From: Choristoneura fumiferana
Lineage: Eukaryota; Arthropoda; Insecta; Lepidoptera; Tortricidae
Length of the DNA: 64,000 nucleotides
Assembly: GCF_025370935.1 (NCBI RefSeq)
Contig: NC_133474.1
Location: 19,725,740-19,789,739, forward strand
Direction of reading: 5' to 3'
The notes under the pieces were generated by a model. It was not told the origin of the DNA, searched no databases, and worked only from the letters and a program-made list of their open reading frames with translations. The translations under genes were made by a program, and so were the position numbers. Positions 34,750 through 44,513 of the stretch are shown one piece after another (the stretch's first letter is position 1; each line of letters starts with the position of its first letter).

Positions 34750-36660
34750 CTAATTTCTAAAAATAATATAATGGACGACATTTTATACTAAGTTCCATGG
34801 AACAATTAGTAATTTGAGTGTGCGTGACAATGGATAAGATTCTCCACCAAACCACGGTTTTATTGCGAAATTGTACTTCAACATGTGAATAAAAATGCAT
34901 GCGGGTATTTGAATATTTACGGAGAGCGTTAACAGTTACCGACTGAATAAGAGGCGAGCGTGTTATTAACTCAAATCCTTGCGAACTCGTACCGTTTTAT
35001 TTATTTAACCTTTTATAGAATCAACCAATTAGCATGAGCATTCTAAACATGAACCAATTTCCACCTCACGTATTGGTCCACTGCAGTTTACACCTAAGAC
35101 AAATATATATTTGGAAAATCCATTCTCACTACCGTTGTAGTAAACGTGTGAACTAAAAACTTCAACACACTAAAAAGGCAACCAAAGCAAACTTTAATAC
35201 ATAAACTTTAAAGTGTACTTCGCAATGATCTACGGCCATAAGCCATAGTAAACTCTTATCAAGCCGTAATCAGTGCGTTGCGCGGGTATAACATAATCTA
35301 TGAGTAGTTCTAGATTTACTTACGACTTATTTCCATAGCCAGCGTATTAGTGACACAAACACCCATTATAAAACTAGTCACCGTTCAACGATAAAACGTA
35401 GCCACTGAAACTTTATCACAGACTGGATACAAAAAAGTTGACGTTTAGTTTTTTTCTTCACTTTTCTAAACAAAAGTAACCGCTCCGGCTGATTTTACCA
35501 GCCAGAACCGAGACAATTGACTCTCGCTTTTTTTTTTACTGTTCTCTTTTTAAAAATACACGTACATCCGATATGGCAGGGATTTCCACACAGCCAGCAC
35601 TGCGCCGGTCATTGATAGAGCAAATCCTGTTAAAGCGACCTCTATTAAAGGGTTGGAAGCCTTGCAGTCAGGCACACACTTAACACAATCCAATTAAGTT
35701 CCACGTTTCCGCTTTAATAAAGAAAAACTTTGTACTTTTTAATACACATTGGTATTTAAAAAAACTACGGTTTTAACACGCACACACCCGCATCGTACGG
35801 ATAGCAGGTACAGACTGCGGCATGCTCGAAGTACGCGATTGTAGACAGCACTTGCCGACGCTTCTCAAACTATTCGATATCTGGCATAAATCTTGAGATT
35901 TCTTGAAATTTTTACTGTTTTTTGTAAATGTATAGAAATCCGCGCGATGCTCAAAAAAGCTCAAGTTTTGTTGATAGTTTCTAGCCGAGCTTTAACTAAG
36001 TATACCTAAATACATCCCTATAATCTAACCAATCTCACAGTTAATTGATGCAAGTAGCTAAGAAACATAACGTACAAATGCGAAATTAATACGTAAATTA
36101 ATAAAGTTATTTAGCGTCAAATTATTTTTAGAAGCTTCTTTATTTATTTTATTGTAAATATTTGTGTGTCTTCCGTATTAGTGAATAAATGTCTTCTTTT
36201 TTTTTCTTTCTTTCTATTATGCCTAAATGCTGTGTTAGTAAAGAAAATACTGGCGGAAGCATCGTATCAACATCATGAACGATACTTCCAGTAGCACTCA
36301 ATTATTACATACTTTTACAAGCACCCTAAAATAAATGACAGTCTGTTCGAAAAGTTATTGAACCACAGACTGTTAAGTACCTAGTTTATGCAACGTGCCC
36401 GTTTCGCCGTTCACTGGCTATTGTGGTGCGTACCTTTTTTTCTTTTTTTCTCGCGTCCATTGAATTGGAAGATCGCCTTGAGAGTTCAACCGCACGGATT
36501 GAGAATCGCTGCAGTACGTATTACCCAATTGGACGTCATGATTCAAAATATGTATGCATTTTTGGGCCCATAGACACTTGACACGTACGCTTAAAAAGCA
36601 TTGAAAGTAATATTGAATGAAAAATAAAATTTTAAAACCCCCAGTGCCAAAAAGTACCTA
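34750..36660. other. Non-coding stretch in copy A
   Basis: No supported exon. Two open frames here (35573-35692 and 36388-36573) are unrecognised; the second is unchanged in copy B. A TTTTTTTTCTTTCTTTC tract follows TGAATAAATGTCTT near 36180-36210 and may be a retroelement 3' end. Confidence 0.35.
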
Positions 36661-36666
36661 CATCAT

Positions 36667-36816
36667 GTAGGGTAAATCGTCAATTAGGTACTGGCCACCT
36701 GTCAGTGACTAGCCACCTTATACTAAAAATAAATGCTATATAGGTGACTAAACTTCATTTTTAGTGTAAGGTGGCCAGTTATTGAACGGTAGCCAGTAAT
36801 TGACGATCTACCCTAC
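36667..36816. mobile_element. Palindromic MITE, 150 bp (copy A)
   Basis: TAGGGTAAATCGTCAATTA on the left pairs with TAATTGACGATCTACCCTA on the right; inner arms AGGTGGC/GCCACCT also pair. Partner in copy B at 51130-51275 has lost the last six or so bases. Confidence 0.75.
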
Positions 36817-37324
36817 CTAGGCATAATTTGGAGACACTTGTGTTAAAAATAGGCCTATATCGTAAATACGCTACCAAATTATTACTCATCAAATCATTTT
36901 AACCGCTAACACTAAAATGCCCTAAATGAGCTGTTGCCCTAAATGAGCGGCGGGATGCATATTTAATTTATTTATGTCAGTAATACAATCGTTCAGGAGA
37001 GGCTTAAGGAAGATATAGCACATCTTCTTAAATATTTGAGAACTCCTTTGTCGTTTGCATACTAACATGTATAGTAGTTTATTTTTATGCCTGTGGCTTC
37101 TTAGCTAGCTAGCTAGTTTTTGGTAGGTACCTTGCATTGCATAGTAGGTAAGTACATATTTGAAGGCATCTTCCCTTACGCAATCAGTCCCATCCCGGCG
37201 ACACCGCAGCATTCCGAATTCAACGCAGACGGCACGGCGCCAGGTGCGTCTATCCAGACAAGTTGTCTGGAATACTGCCCTACTTTAGTAGCTGGGTAAT
37301 ATTCAGTGTTTTTGAGGCGTTTTT

Positions 37325-37425
37325 AGGGTTCCGTACCTCAAAAGGTCAAAACGAAAAATGAAAAACGAAAAGGAAAATGAGTGTCTCACGGTAGTTTCAT
37401 GTTAAAAAAACGGAACCCTTATATA
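37325..37425. repeat. GGGTTCCGTACC dispersed repeat piece
   Basis: AGGGTTCCGTACCTCAAAAGG at the left and CGGAACCCTTATATAATCAC at the right; partner at 51788-51890. Confidence 0.5.
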
Positions 37426-37539
37426 ATCACTTTGCTGTATTGAAGACTTTGAAGACCACAAATGCGATTGGTGTTAACTTTTGTTTGAGACCGGGAGAAT
37501 AGCGATGACGGCGACACTAATCAACTCATGTACTTTTTC

Positions 37540-37710
37540 ATCATCATCCCAGGTTATGTTCCACTGCTGGGCAGGGCACAGGCCTCCAGTCAGAATAAGA
37601 GGGCTTAAGGCTCAGTGCAGATTGGGAACTTCACACACACCATTGAAGTGTTTCGCAGGTTAGTGCAGATTGCCTGATTTTTCTTTCATTTGCCGTGAAG
37701 TTCATGGTAA
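37540..37710 (-). mobile_element. Metulj-like SINE 3' part, minus strand (copy A)
   Basis: CATCATCATCCCAGG, CCACTGCTGGGCAGGGCAC and GGGAACTTCACACACACCAT are the reverse complement of the body of the SINE at 33295-33592. No tRNA head. Partner at 52010-52195. Confidence 0.75.
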
Positions 37711-38237
37711 GTTTTGAATGTAATTTTCTACATTAATTTCGAAAAACTTGAAAGCGGATAAGTTTCGAGAATTCCCATGGGAATGAAATAAAATCCCGGA
37801 AAATCCGCGGGTAAAAGCTATATATAGTAACTAATATTTTATCATTAAACATAGGCATTTTACAAGGCATAAGAAACACCATTAGAAATTTCCATCAACT
37901 CGACAACTTTAACTGTAGAGTAATCGCACTGCAATAAATAAAACTTTCTTAGCTGCCGATCTGATACATAATGTAACTTCAATACCATAAATGACGTAAT
38001 ACAAAAAGAGAAGATGAACCCCGATATTCACATAAACATGTTCGTCTCTTTCAAATAATTAATTCTTTCGCTGAATGCAATACAAAACAAAAAAAAGTCT
38101 GGATAGGTACCGAACCTTGATGCCAATTTATAGATTTTCATGTAGTTATGTCAACCAAATAGCTACCTATGGAAAGTCCTGCAAATATGTTCCCTTCCAT
38201 TGATAGATACTGAACCCAAAACAAGCCACATTATACG

Positions 38238-38300
38238 TTAGGTCAATTGGTGTCAAGTGTCCCGTGATATTTATTTATTTTTATTTAATTTATGTAGCCT
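38238..38300 (+). mobile_element. SINE 3' end left after a deletion (copy A)
   Basis: GGTCAATTGGTGTCAAGTGT and CCCGTGATATTTATT are the 3' end of the SINE that is longer in copy B (52941-53650). In A the rest is missing. Confidence 0.7.
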
Positions 38301-38440
38301 ATAATTCATACTGTAGGCATAGAGCCACAAGTACCACGGCCGTGTTTAACGGCTGTATTTCCCAAATACAAAACATCGTATCCATCACATTTAAAAAAAC
38401 AATCTACACAACAATGACACCAAATGAGCCATCCTAACAA

Positions 38441-38687
38441 TCCATACTAATATTATAAATGTGAAAGTTTGTGAAGATGTTTGGAGGTTTGGTTGTTTGG
38501 ATATTTGGATGTTAGTTATTCCATCACGTCTAAAAAGCTCACCCGATTTAGATGAAATTCGGTATACAGATAGTTTGAGTCCCGTGAATGGACATAGGAT
38601 AGTTTTTATCCCGAAAAATTTCATAGTTCTCGCGGGATAGCTATAATCGAATCTACGCGGACGAAGTCGCGGGCAAAAGCTATTAGT
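38441..38687 (+). repeat. Dispersed repeat (TACTAATATTATAAATGTG ... GCGGGCAAAAGCTATTAG)
   Basis: Same family as 32740-32940, different subfamily; contains ACCCGATTTAGATGAAATTC and CGCGGACGAAGTCGCGGGC. Partner at about 53793-54033. Confidence 0.65.
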
Positions 38688-38699
38688 TTAATAAATCCA

Positions 38700-39225
38700 G
38701 TTCGCCTGAGTCAAATTTTAGAGCTAGATGTCACTATAGCGCTAGCCCAATTTCTAGGTGCTGTAGTATTGCGCGACCACCTCGGCTCTCAGCGCGATTG
38801 CAACACTATCGTATCAGCTGCGATGCGATCTAGTTTCGCCACGCATGCGCGCTGCACAATGATGTGATACTTCATGGGTTTGTTTATGTCACACGGGTTT
38901 GCGTGTCCTCTGTCGCTATCAGATCAGTTAGGTTTCTCATCAAGCTGTTAATTTAGAATTAAAAATGTCTATGTCAATAATTTAATAGGTAACTATTATG
39001 GTGTTGATGTTGATTATCGTTCAGTTGTTTTGAGTGTTTTAATTTTAATTTAGGTAGGCATAATAATAATAGTGCACTATAGGTATCTATATAATTGATA
39101 GTTGTTGAAATTTCCAGAAGAATGTACGTAACTGCATTTTATTTTCATTTGTCAATAATGCTAAAATTAACTGATGTAAAAATAAAATTACGAAAACTAC
39201 ATATTAGCAAAACTTCGAAATAAAT
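38700..39225. other. Non-coding stretch in copy A, nothing recognised
   Basis: A moderately GC-rich patch at 38760-38860 has no splice-bounded frame. Otherwise AT-rich. Confidence 0.35.
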
Positions 39226-39230
39226 AGGTA

Positions 39231-39358
39231 CAGTCACCAGCATTAATATCTGCCACAGCGGAGCGTGCAAAAATATCTGACACGTCCTTCCAGCCCTAGA
39301 AATAGAGTGGTATCAGCTATTTATGCACGCTTGTTGTGTCAGATATATGGTGCTGGTG
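39231..39358. mobile_element. CAGTCACC-family MITE (copy A)
   Basis: TA|CAGTCACCAGCATTAATATC at the left; the right end reads ATATGGTGCTGGTG and has lost the last CTG-TA bases. Partner at 54570-54697 carries the same loss, so the loss predates the split of A and B. Confidence 0.8.
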
Positions 39359-39766
39359 GTGGTGCTAAACAGTTAATTTTTACCCAAGTATCCAAATTTC
39401 ATTTTTTGTTGTTGTCTTTGTTGTAAGTAGTTGTTAGAAATGTCATACATTATTATTTTCTTAGTGACCGCTATCCGTTTGGTAAAATATCTAAGTAAAC
39501 GTTAGATTTACTTAAGTAGGTACCTACATTATTAAGCCGTTTGTTACAGAGCTAGCTATAAATGAGATTGGATTATATGTTCAGAACATAAGTCTCATAA
39601 GGTGTTCTTACAGGTAAATTTCTCAAACACTTTTCTTACAATTATCATAAGGTAAATAAAAGCACCTTCTCAATTATATAAGACAATGAGTCGATTCATC
39701 TCATTGCTATTAAAAAATTTAAGGCGCTTTGTGCTTTACATTGAAGTCTGCGTGTAAGGGGTGACA

Positions 39767-39926
39767 CTATTTACTGGCCGTACAATACCGACATGGAAAT
39801 ACCGACATGATATTTCGTGTACACGCCCATAGAAACTCTTGTCAGTTTGACACCAGTTTGTATGGGCGTGTACACGAAATATCGGGTCGGTATTTCCATG
39901 TCGGTATTATCCGTGCCGGTAAATAG
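39767..39926. mobile_element. Palindromic MITE, about 160 bp (copy A)
   Basis: CTATTTACTGGCCG and CGGTAAATAG ends with long inner arms (GACATGGAAATACCGACATG, TTTCGTGTACACGCCCATA and complements). Partner at 55126-55285. Confidence 0.8.
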
Positions 39927-40309
39927 ACGTTAGTAGTAGGTTGTAGTTACTTTAGTGTCACCTGTGTCACTTTTATAAAGTTTAAGTTAAGTATGTTATC
40001 GAAATATAAGTAATATTAAGAAGTAAATAATGCGGCCATTTATAAAAAAAGTTTTTATGCTTACACACACTGTAAGTAATGAAAATCAGCACTTCTTGAT
40101 TAGAACCAAATTTAATTTTTGAAATTCTTCATAGGGTTTCTTCATAGGGAACGAGATTCTGGGTCGGGATAATGGGAAGGAAATCATCTGTAAGGAGGCA
40201 ATGGAAGGTTAGGTCAGTTGAATGGTATTTGGTATGGTTTGACTAGTTAGTTACTTTATTTTCTTGGTTCTATGAATTGCAAATTATTACTCAGGAGTAA
40301 TTATAATGT

Positions 40310-40661
40310 GGGCTATCGTTTTTTGCCTCACTAGATGGCGCACTGTTGCGTGAGAAAATCATATTTAATACACCTTAAAACCGTACCATAAAAATATCGA
40401 GCATGCCACAGTGTTGCATAGTCCCCGTTTTGTTCGGAAAAAAAGGGAGGACAAAGGTTTCCGAAAGACAAAACTGTCTCAAAACACAGACATTCATTGC
40501 CCCGGAACGCATATTTGCCATAATTAATTTCAGATATTGCAAAATATTCACAAAATTATTCTAATTATAAATAAACCCGCGTAGCTCACCCAAAAACTAT
40601 GAGATTTGACACCTCACGCTACACTAGCGCCCTCTAGTGGCGAATTCATACGCGATAGCCC
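40310..40661. mobile_element. MITE with GGGCTATCG ends and CTCF-like subterminal motifs (copy A)
   Basis: GGGCTATCG at 40310 and CGATAGCCC at 40653-40661 are inverted. Next to each end sits CACTAGAKGGCGC: CACTAGATGGCGC at 40329-40341 on plus and CCACTAGAGGGCGC at 40627-40640 on minus. Partner at 55666-56082. Confidence 0.65.
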
Positions 40662-40699
40662 TCATTCTCTTAGTGAGACGCTTAAGATCCTGTAGAATA

Positions 40700-40816
40700 A
40701 TGACAATTGATGAAGCGTACAGCGTACCTACTAAGATAGAACCTTATCGCAAACCATTAAACGATTATTTTAGTCAATTTCATCAGCATCTATATTTGCC
40801 AAAGAATTTTTTGTAA
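40700..40816 (+). CDS. Small open frame, 38 codons, conserved in both copies (unrecognised)
   Basis: ATG at 40700 to TAA at 40814-40816, beginning MTIDEAYSVPTKIEPYRK. The partner at 56121-56237 differs by two residues (Tyr for Asp and Phe for Leu near the end) and has no frameshift. An acceptor-like CCTGTAG precedes it, so it could be a terminal exon, but no family is recognised and the LINE end at 40820 begins straight after the stop. It may be a piece of a transposon. Confidence 0.2.
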   Translation: MTIDEAYSVPTKIEPYRKPLNDYFSQFHQHLYLPKNFL

Positions 40817-40819
40817 GAG

Positions 40820-40945
40820 GGAGCAAGCGAGCATGGGTCACCTGATGGGAAGCAATCACCGCCGCCCATAGACACCCGCAACGCGAGGGGTATCACAACT
40901 ACGTTGCTGGCCCTTTGAGAGATTGATAGGCTCGTTTTTTTGAAG
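40820..40945 (-). mobile_element. LINE 3' end, minus strand (copy A)
   Basis: GAGCAAGCGAGCATGGGTCA, CCTGATGGGAAGCAATCACC and CGCCGCCCATAGACACC are the reverse complement of the element at about 60755-60970. Partner at 56240-56365. Confidence 0.65.
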
Positions 40946-40981
40946 ATCTCTAAGTATTATTATTGTTAAGAAGATACTCAC

Positions 40982-41096
40982 ATAGTCTTCTAGAGTAGGG
41001 AGTAGGCCTCAGCTGCCGGCCGACCTGGATGGAGGCGAGGAGCTGTTCTCGGGGGGTCACCTCCCGCCGGCGCGGCGGCAGCTTGCGTTCTGATGC
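40982..41096 (-). CDS. spir: Spire exon with WH2 D (copy A)
   Basis: 115 bp, acceptor TTCGGCAG above 41096 and donor CTAT|GTGAGT below 40982. Encodes 38 residues, starting ASERKLPPRRREVTPREQ and containing LLASIQVGRQLRPTP, the actin-monomer-binding WH2 motif (LLxxIxxGxxLRxT pattern). Spire uses a tandem WH2 cluster to nucleate actin filaments. No base difference was seen against 56403-56517 in copy B, including both splice sites. Only one of the two is expected to be used in a transcript (see phase finding). Confidence 0.88.
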
Positions 41097-41524
41097 CTGC
41101 CGAAGGTGTCATATTAGGTAAGTAATTTACTGAGGTATTAATTCGCAAAGATCAACATCCAAGTCGTGTTTTTTAAACTGCTATCTAGCTTACGAGTAGG
41201 TATATGGAAAAACACGTTTGGAAGACTAACTATTATAATAACCGTAAAAAAATATAGAAATCCTTGATAGAATTTGTTTTGTAACTATTGTTAAATTAAA
41301 CAGCTAAACGAAAGAGGTTCAAATCAAATACAAAAGAATTTAATTACGTCGACAATCGAACCGCGAGAAAATCCTTTCAATCGTGGCTCATGTTTTTTTC
41401 ATGTCCACTTCTATTTAACTTTAATTTTACAACAAAGTCTTGGTGTTTTCTTATTTCAGAATCGAGTTACTAGTTTACAGGAAATTTATGGAAACAAAAA
41501 TATGAATCAATGTTCCAAACTTAC

Positions 41525-41588
41525 CTTTTTAAGTGGAGGTCTACTTCTAATAAATTCGAGAATCATTGCGTGTGCGTCTTTCTTCACA
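41525..41588 (-). CDS. spir: Spire exon with WH2 C (copy A)
   Basis: 64 bp, acceptor TTTCCAACAG above 41588 and donor AAAAAG|GTAAGT below 41525. One base completes a Ser codon, followed by VKKDAHAMILEFIRSRPPLKK, which closely follows the third WH2 repeat of animal Spire proteins. Same sequence as 56942-57005. In copy A the exon upstream of it (WH2 A/B) is missing: the sequence runs into the 100-N gap 53 bases later. Confidence 0.9.
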
Positions 41589-41641
41589 CTGTTGGAAAAA
41601 TAATTTATTAATCCTTAAGTAAACGCAGAAAAAAGCATCGC

Positions 41642-41741
41642 NNNNNNNNNNNNNNNNNNNNNNNNNNNNNNNNNNNNNNNNNNNNNNNNNNNNNNNNNNN
41701 NNNNNNNNNNNNNNNNNNNNNNNNNNNNNNNNNNNNNNNNN
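41642..41741. other. Assembly gap of exactly 100 N
   Basis: A run of 100 N, a conventional size for a scaffold gap of unknown length. It starts at the last base shared between copy A and copy B. Confidence 0.98.
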
Positions 41742-42383
41742 AAGATCAGCGCCGTACGGATTGCAGATTGCTGAATTGAGACCATGTCACACATTATTAT
41801 TTAACTTTATTCATTTTTCCCATGGTGTCACGTCACGAATAAATGGTCCTTTTCCTTTCTTTCTTTGTAGTTTTTTTCAATGCAGTCGGGTTTTTGTTTT
41901 TTATTTACTTTTTTTTTTTTACTTAGACCAAAGCTCTAACGAGGCGTCAGCTTTGCAATGATAAAATAAACAACCTGCGTGCCTTCAAAGCTTCAAAGCC
42001 TTTGGAGGCACCAGAGAATGCATTGAAACCAAACAAGGGTAGGTATACCTACGCGAACGGAACATCGTAACGAAAGGCGAGCTTTTTAATAACCTTCTAT
42101 GTATGTATATATGTAAACTCTTTATGTAGAAAAGGAAAGAAACAAAAATTAAATACAATGGACAAACTTTGAGATACTTGTACAAGAGGCGAACTATATC
42201 CCTTTAAGGAGATTCCATCTCTACCAGTCAACCTTTGAGTGGATGAAGAGGAGAAATCAATCAGAAACCGGCAAAGAGTGACGTGATCACAACGGCGGAA
42301 ATATCCTTTTCTGTCTCCATTAATAGTATACCTACCTACTTACTACGAATACCTACTGCAGCATTACAACGCTGCATGCGAGT
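41742..42383. repeat. Non-coding stretch with minus-strand LINE 3' end
   Basis: At 42095-42250: GTAAACTCTTTATG, GAGGCGAACTATATCCC and ACCAGTCAACCTTTGAGTG, the reverse complement of the LINE tail at 34556-34745. The rest is AT-rich without a gene. Confidence 0.5.
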
Positions 42384-42423
42384 NNNNNNNNNNNNNNNNN
42401 NNNNNNNNNNNNNNNNNNNNNNN
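42384..42423. other. Second N run (40 N)
   Basis: Forty N immediately in front of the minisatellite, probably an unresolved part of the array. Confidence 0.95.
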
Positions 42424-42426
42424 AAA

Positions 42427-43113
42427 CCGCTGGGTTTAGAGTCATGAAATTTGATATGTAGGTAGTTGGATGTCTGAAATAACACATAGGCAATTTTTGA
42501 ATCGATATTCCCACGCGATACCTAGGGATAAAATCTTGAAATAACAACCGCTGGGCTAAGAGCCATGAAATTTAATGTGTAGGTAGCTGAACCTCTGAAA
42601 TAACACATAGGCTACTATTTATTCCGATATTCCACGGGATAGGGATAAAATCTTGAAATAATAACCGCTGGGCTTAGAGTCATGAAATTTGGTATGTAGG
42701 TAACTGGACATCTGGAATAACACTTAAGTGACTTTTTGACCCGATATTCCTACGGGATAACTAGGGATAAAATCTCGAAATAACAACCACTGGGCTTAGA
42801 GCCATGAAATTTGGTATGTAGGTAGCTGGACCTTTGAATAACACATAGGCTACTATTTATTCCGATATTCCCACGGGATAGGGATAAAATCTCGAAATAA
42901 TAACCGCTGGGCTTAGAGTCATGAAATTTGGTATGTAGGTAAGTGGACATCTGGAATAACACTTAAGTGACTTTTTGACCCGATATTCCCACGGGATAAC
43001 CAGGGATAAAACAACCACTGGGCTTAGAGCCATGAAATTTGGTATGTAGGTAGCCGGACGTCTGGAATAACACATACGCTACTTTTTATCCCGATATTTC
43101 CACGGGACAGTTT
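42427..43113 (+). repeat. Minisatellite, about six units of 111-122 bp, with two-unit periodicity
   Basis: Units start at about 42427, 42548, 42665, 42787, 42904 and 43015 with CCGCTGGG or CCACTGGG, then TTAGAGTCATGAAATTTGG and ATGTAGGTA. Units 3 and 5 share GGACATCTGGAATAACACTT; units 2 and 4 share CTACTATTTATTCCGATATT. The array thus alternates two variants (dimer about 239 bp). Related single unit at 14837-14886. Confidence 0.85.
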
Positions 43114-43139
43114 TGTAACTAAGGGACCCCATACATCCG

Positions 43140-43373
43140 TGTATTATTGTTATTATTATTTTGTAATTTTTTCTTTGATTGTATACTACTGTAGTTTTTA
43201 AGTATTTTATTTGTACTTATTTTATTTTGAAAAAATGACTTTCTGCCAAGCTTCTTGCGGCGCATTCTTCTTGGCAATGATGGTCTTTCCGAAAGTGCTG
43301 GTATTTAAAAAATTACGTGTAAAGTGCCCATTGCGGCCTATTTACTGAATAAATGATATGAATTTGAATTTGG
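43140..43373 (+). repeat. LINE 3' end
   Basis: CAAGCTTCTTGCGGCGCATT, TTCTTGGCAATGATGGTC, GTAAAGTGCCCATTGCGGCC and TGAATAAATGATATGAATTT, the common 3' end of a lepidopteran non-LTR element with a TTTGAA tail. Confidence 0.65.
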
Positions 43374-43374
43374 A

Positions 43375-43568
43375 TAGGGAAAAATTTTGAAATTTTAGCA
43401 CTGGGTTTAGAGTCTTGAATTTTGTACAATTCATAACACAACCTCAATGAAGACCACGATATAAATTTTGGAAATTTCCAGGGGAATTTTGTAAAATCCT
43501 GAAAATTTCAATTGCATCTACCAGACCGAATAGTTTACGCGTGCGAAGCCGCGGGTAAAAGCTAGTCT
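43375..43568 (+). repeat. Dispersed repeat, end GCGTGCGAAGCCGCGGGTAA
   Basis: Includes CACTGGGTTTAGAGTCTTG and ends GCGTGCGAAGCCGCGGGTAA AAGCTAGT; related to the 25315 and 38441 repeats. Confidence 0.5.
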
Positions 43569-43808
43569 CTGTAATAATACAAATTAAACATCTTTAAAGG
43601 ACGCCCAATTACAAATAATGTAAGCACCTTGTTGTGGAAAATAATGTTTCAAATTACCGCCATTGAAAAGAAAACAATGCGAATGTTTCTCTTTATTTCC
43701 AGATAAAGTTTTCGCTTCAAGCGTGTGTTGTCTTATATTTTTATGAGCCTTTTGTTATTTCTTGCGGTTCGTAAAGAAATAACAAGCAAATTTTCCTTAT
43801 AATTCCAG

Positions 43809-44513
43809 GATGTTGTGAAGGGATTCAACATCGTACGGGAAGTTGTGAGGAGGCCGTCACAGTTGTTTTCGGAAGAGGATTTAGAAGCTAAAGGAGAACC
43901 TAATGGTGATCAACCCCCGCCAGTTGAAAGAAAATTAAGCGATGTTCCACCACCTTTACCGCCTAAACCCGGTACTGCGGTCGAGGATCTCATTGAACTT
44001 GAAACACCAGCACCTTCTGATTTCAAAATAGATGAAGAATTCAATCTTCCGATTTCGATTGCTATCTTCATTTTAGTCTTATACATAGTCATCGGAGCTG
44101 TCATTTATAACCTGTGGGAGCATTGGAATTTCTTTGAATCTTTCTATTTTGTATTCATCTCAATGACCACCATCGGTCTGGGAGACTTCGTACCTAATCA
44201 TCCTATGTTCATGATGTTGTCAATTTTGTACTTAGTTTTCGGTCTCGCTTTAATGTCTATGTGTATTAATGTAGTCCAAGTTAAGCTATCTGATACTTTT
44301 AAGACAGCCAGTAGGAAAATAGCTGATACTGTTGGATTGCAAATAGCTGAAGAAGACAGCATCTCGGGTACTATACCTGCACCAGCTACTGAAGTGGTCC
44401 CGGTCCATAAAACAAAAAGCAGAACGGATGATGAGAAAAGCAAAGAAGAAAAAGAAAGCGAGACCAATGAGACTAGTTGCAAATACATGCAAATCGTAAA
44501 AAAAAACAATTGA
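43809..44513 (+). CDS. Two-pore-domain potassium channel (K2P/TWIK type), last exon
   Basis: The exon starts after acceptor ATAATTCCAG (AG at 43807-43808) and is in phase 0, so residue 1 is Asp of DVVKGFNIVREVV; a GTG at 43815 is not a start. It encodes 234 residues. Residues 1-80 are a cytosolic loop with a proline-rich VPPPLPPKPG (SH3-ligand-like). Residues 81-100 form membrane segment M3, about 108-130 the second pore helix and filter TIGLGD, and about 132-155 segment M4. A charged Lys/Glu-rich tail ends at TGA 44511-44513. Such channels pass background K+ current as dimers at the plasma membrane. Exons for M1, P1 and M2 were not found in the window. The last nine codons lie inside duplicated sequence (copy B begins at 44488), so the C-terminal end should be treated with care. 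It lies antisense within a Spire intron as assembled. Confidence 0.92.
   Translation, partial: DVVKGFNIVREVVRRPSQLFSEEDLEAKGEPNGDQPPPVERKLSDVPPPLPPKPGTAVEDLIELETPAPSDFKIDEEFNLPISIAIFILVLYIVIGAVIYNLWEHWNFFESFYFVFISMTTIGLGDFVPNHPMFMMLSILYLVFGLALMSMCINVVQVKLSDTFKTASRKIADTVGLQIAEEDSISGTIPAPATEVVPVHKTKSRTDDEKSKEEKESETNETSCKYMQIVKKNN

Larger units (their letters stand above)
30756..41641 (+). repeat. Long direct duplication, copy A (10.9 kb)
   Basis: From TGCAAATCGTAAAA at 30756 to AAAAGCATCGC at 41641, this stretch is repeated in the same orientation at 44488-57058. The two run collinear throughout with scattered substitutions and small indels (a few percent by eye, not computed). Copy A is shorter by about 1.7 kb because four blocks in B are absent or partial in A. 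Copy A stops exactly at the 100-N gap. It contains Spire exons WH2 D and WH2 C plus the elements listed separately. Confidence 0.95.

Noticed and set aside
35573..35692. 39-codon frame MAGISTQPALRRSLIEQ in both copies
   Set aside because: Short, unrecognised, no splice or transcript evidence.
36388..36573. 61-codon frame starting MQRARFAVHWLLWC, unchanged at 50851-51036
   Set aside because: Conservation between A and B is expected for recent copies; no family resemblance, no splice support, AT-rich surroundings.
42353..43110. Minus-strand frames with repeating YFEILSL / TYIPNFM words
   Set aside because: Translation of the minisatellite; repeats explain the recurring words.
42427..43113. 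CRISPR-like regular repeats
   Set aside because: Units are contiguous and over 110 bp with no spacers; a eukaryotic minisatellite.
43815..43817. Apparent start at GTG 43815 of the K2P frame
   Set aside because: The frame is open upstream to the acceptor at 43808; this is an internal exon boundary, not translation start.
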